This document shows, piece by piece, positions 62,776-64,000 of a stretch of 64,000 nucleotides of DNA (position 1 is its first letter; the number at the start of each line of letters is the position of its first letter). The DNA is taken from NCBI RefSeq assembly GCF_024679245.1, contig NC_090172.1, positions 3,207,946 to 3,271,945 of the forward strand, written 5' to 3'. The DNA comes from Pseudorasbora parva (taxonomy: Eukaryota; Chordata; Actinopteri; Cypriniformes; Gobionidae). Position numbers and translations under genes: made by a program. The notes beneath the pieces were generated by a model. It was given only the letters and a program-made list of their open reading frames with translations, was not told where the DNA came from and searched no databases.

Positions 62776-62793
62776 ATGGCGGGACGACTGAAG
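62776..62793 (+). CDS. dhodh: Putative first coding exon of dihydroorotate dehydrogenase
   Basis: ATGGCGGGACGACTGAAG reads M-A-G-R-L-K and is followed by the donor GTGAAT. Vertebrate DHODH begins M-A-x-x-(H)-L-K before a mitochondrial-targeting transmembrane segment. Supporting context is the TCTCGCGAGA promoter element about 70 bp upstream and the IST1-PKD1L3-DHODH gene order of mammals. Six codons alone are weak evidence, and the second exon is not in the window. DHODH oxidises dihydroorotate to orotate at the inner mitochondrial membrane. Confidence 0.4.
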
Positions 62794-64000
62794 GTGAATA
62801 GGCTGCTCTTAGATAACGTTTGTTTTGTGTTTTTTAAAGTCTCATCAGCTCGAGCAGCGCATGCATTTACAGCTGTCATATCTGGCACTTTTGCATTGTT
62901 TTGCGTCTTATACTTACTGAATTAACTCCTGGTTTTCACAGTTAAACTGTACATGAAATATCAGTAACTAACGTTAAACCCCCTGAAATCATTCCAGGTT
63001 TATTTGATTGCTATGATCGTTTTAATTGTATTAAACGCTGTGTTTTACTCTAACATAAACGTACCAGAATAATGCCAATTATATTTTGGGCATTTACCAT
63101 GGACATATCCCAATATAAAGACATGGTAACCATTAAGTCCCATGGTATGATGGCACTAGACCATAGTGCTGACTTACTACCTTTATTTAAGGGTAGGCTT
63201 TATGGGGGTATAAGAATATTTCTTTTAATACCTTTTTTAAACGATATTTACATAACCTCTAATATATATTGTCAACATTTCAGTACTCAGGAAAGATAAA
63301 CATAGATAATGATGAAAGCCCAAATATTAAATGTCATGTCTTTATTGAGTAATCCACTATTTTGTAGAGGAGAGTCAACGTGACAAATTTCACCTGAGAT
63401 CTGGAGCCAAGTTACAGGCGTGTAAAATGACTTTAGAAAGATGGCAGCATCGTCATTTTATTTCTACACAGAGATTGGTTGATCTATTAGTTCGTTCTGT
63501 TGACTTTAGCAATCTATGTTGCATTATGCCAACGGTGACCATTCAAAAATGGAAAAAAGCACTTGTGTGTTTTGCATACCACATTTGTATAAAACACATC
63601 TCTGAATTCCCCAAACCCACTGAAATGGTCATGGTGAGGCACATTGACTTGCTCTCAAAAGTGTATTTATAAAAATCTATATTTTAGGGATATTTGAAAG
63701 AAGGGATTTTGTTAATTATTACAGCGTCTCAAGCTACCAAGAGTTCAAATATGCAGTACTGTAACTACATTATCACATTGACATCCCAATATCTCCATAT
63801 GGAGCCTTTAAAAGTAAGATTTTTGAAGAAGCGCCTCATATGAACAAGAACCTTAAATTATATTGAGATCTCGTTAATTCTTCTTGAGTTATAGACATGC
63901 AACTTTGGAAAAATGACTTTTTTGGCACACGGAGAGGTATGTTGTATGCAGTTTTGATAGAGGGAAACAAGATACATTTCTTTTTTCAGTATTATTTGTT
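62794..64000 (+). other. Presumed dhodh intron 1, to the window edge
   Basis: No exon encoding the next part of DHODH is seen. The sequence is AT-rich, with small frames that show no domain (63072-63299, 63427-63672). Confidence 0.35.

Noticed and set aside
62610..62888. Minus-strand 92-codon frame across the dhodh start
   Set aside because: It is antisense to the probable dhodh promoter and first exon and has no domain.

Overview
The window is vertebrate genomic DNA, most likely from a cyprinid-type teleost. It has long introns with GT/AG splice sites, very dense non-autonomous DNA transposons (hAT-like and TTAA-flanked families with teleost-type terminal repeats), Tc1 and L1-like remnants, and large minisatellites. 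Two genes are well supported and a third is probably entered. They stand in the order ist1 (+), pkd1l3-like (-), dhodh (+), which from memory is also the human 16q22 order IST1-PKD1L3-DHODH.

Layout: 1-11047 is an AT-rich 21/19-bp tandem array running off the left edge. 11595-12110 is a decayed L1-like 3' end. 12390-12545 is the likely ist1 promoter/5' region. ist1 coding exons run from 15833 to 26119 (9 coding exons, 358 codons plus stop), with the 3'UTR to about 27.2 kb. Its introns hold a complete-ended hAT element, nested TTAA-flanked elements, an 82-bp minisatellite and a transposon carrying a broken helicase-like fragment. 27.2-33.0 kb is intergenic, with a 60-bp minisatellite and nested DNA transposons.

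The polycystin-1-like gene runs on the minus strand from its start codon at 61180 to a stop at 32999. I could place 20 exons. They encode a signal peptide, a degenerate C-type-lectin-like region, a GPS site with transmembrane segment 1, a PLAT domain and transmembrane segments 2-5. The reading frame then stops, and no exon for the C-terminal polycystin channel domain is visible between there and ist1. The introns hold a second 60-bp minisatellite of the same family, a 3-kb 32-bp minisatellite, and several nested elements whose TTAA duplications allow insertion order to be read. The right end has a Tc1 transposase remnant (61.8-62.2 kb) and a probable dhodh promoter and first exon (62.7-62.8 kb).

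The genes do not form a pathway: ist1 is an ESCRT-III regulator, the polycystin-like protein is a membrane receptor-type protein, and dhodh is a mitochondrial pyrimidine-synthesis enzyme. The strongest points for a second look are the apparently channel-less polycystin-1-like gene, the paired 60-bp arrays whose units carry CCAAT and GC boxes, and the paralogous empty-site proof of TTAA insertion.
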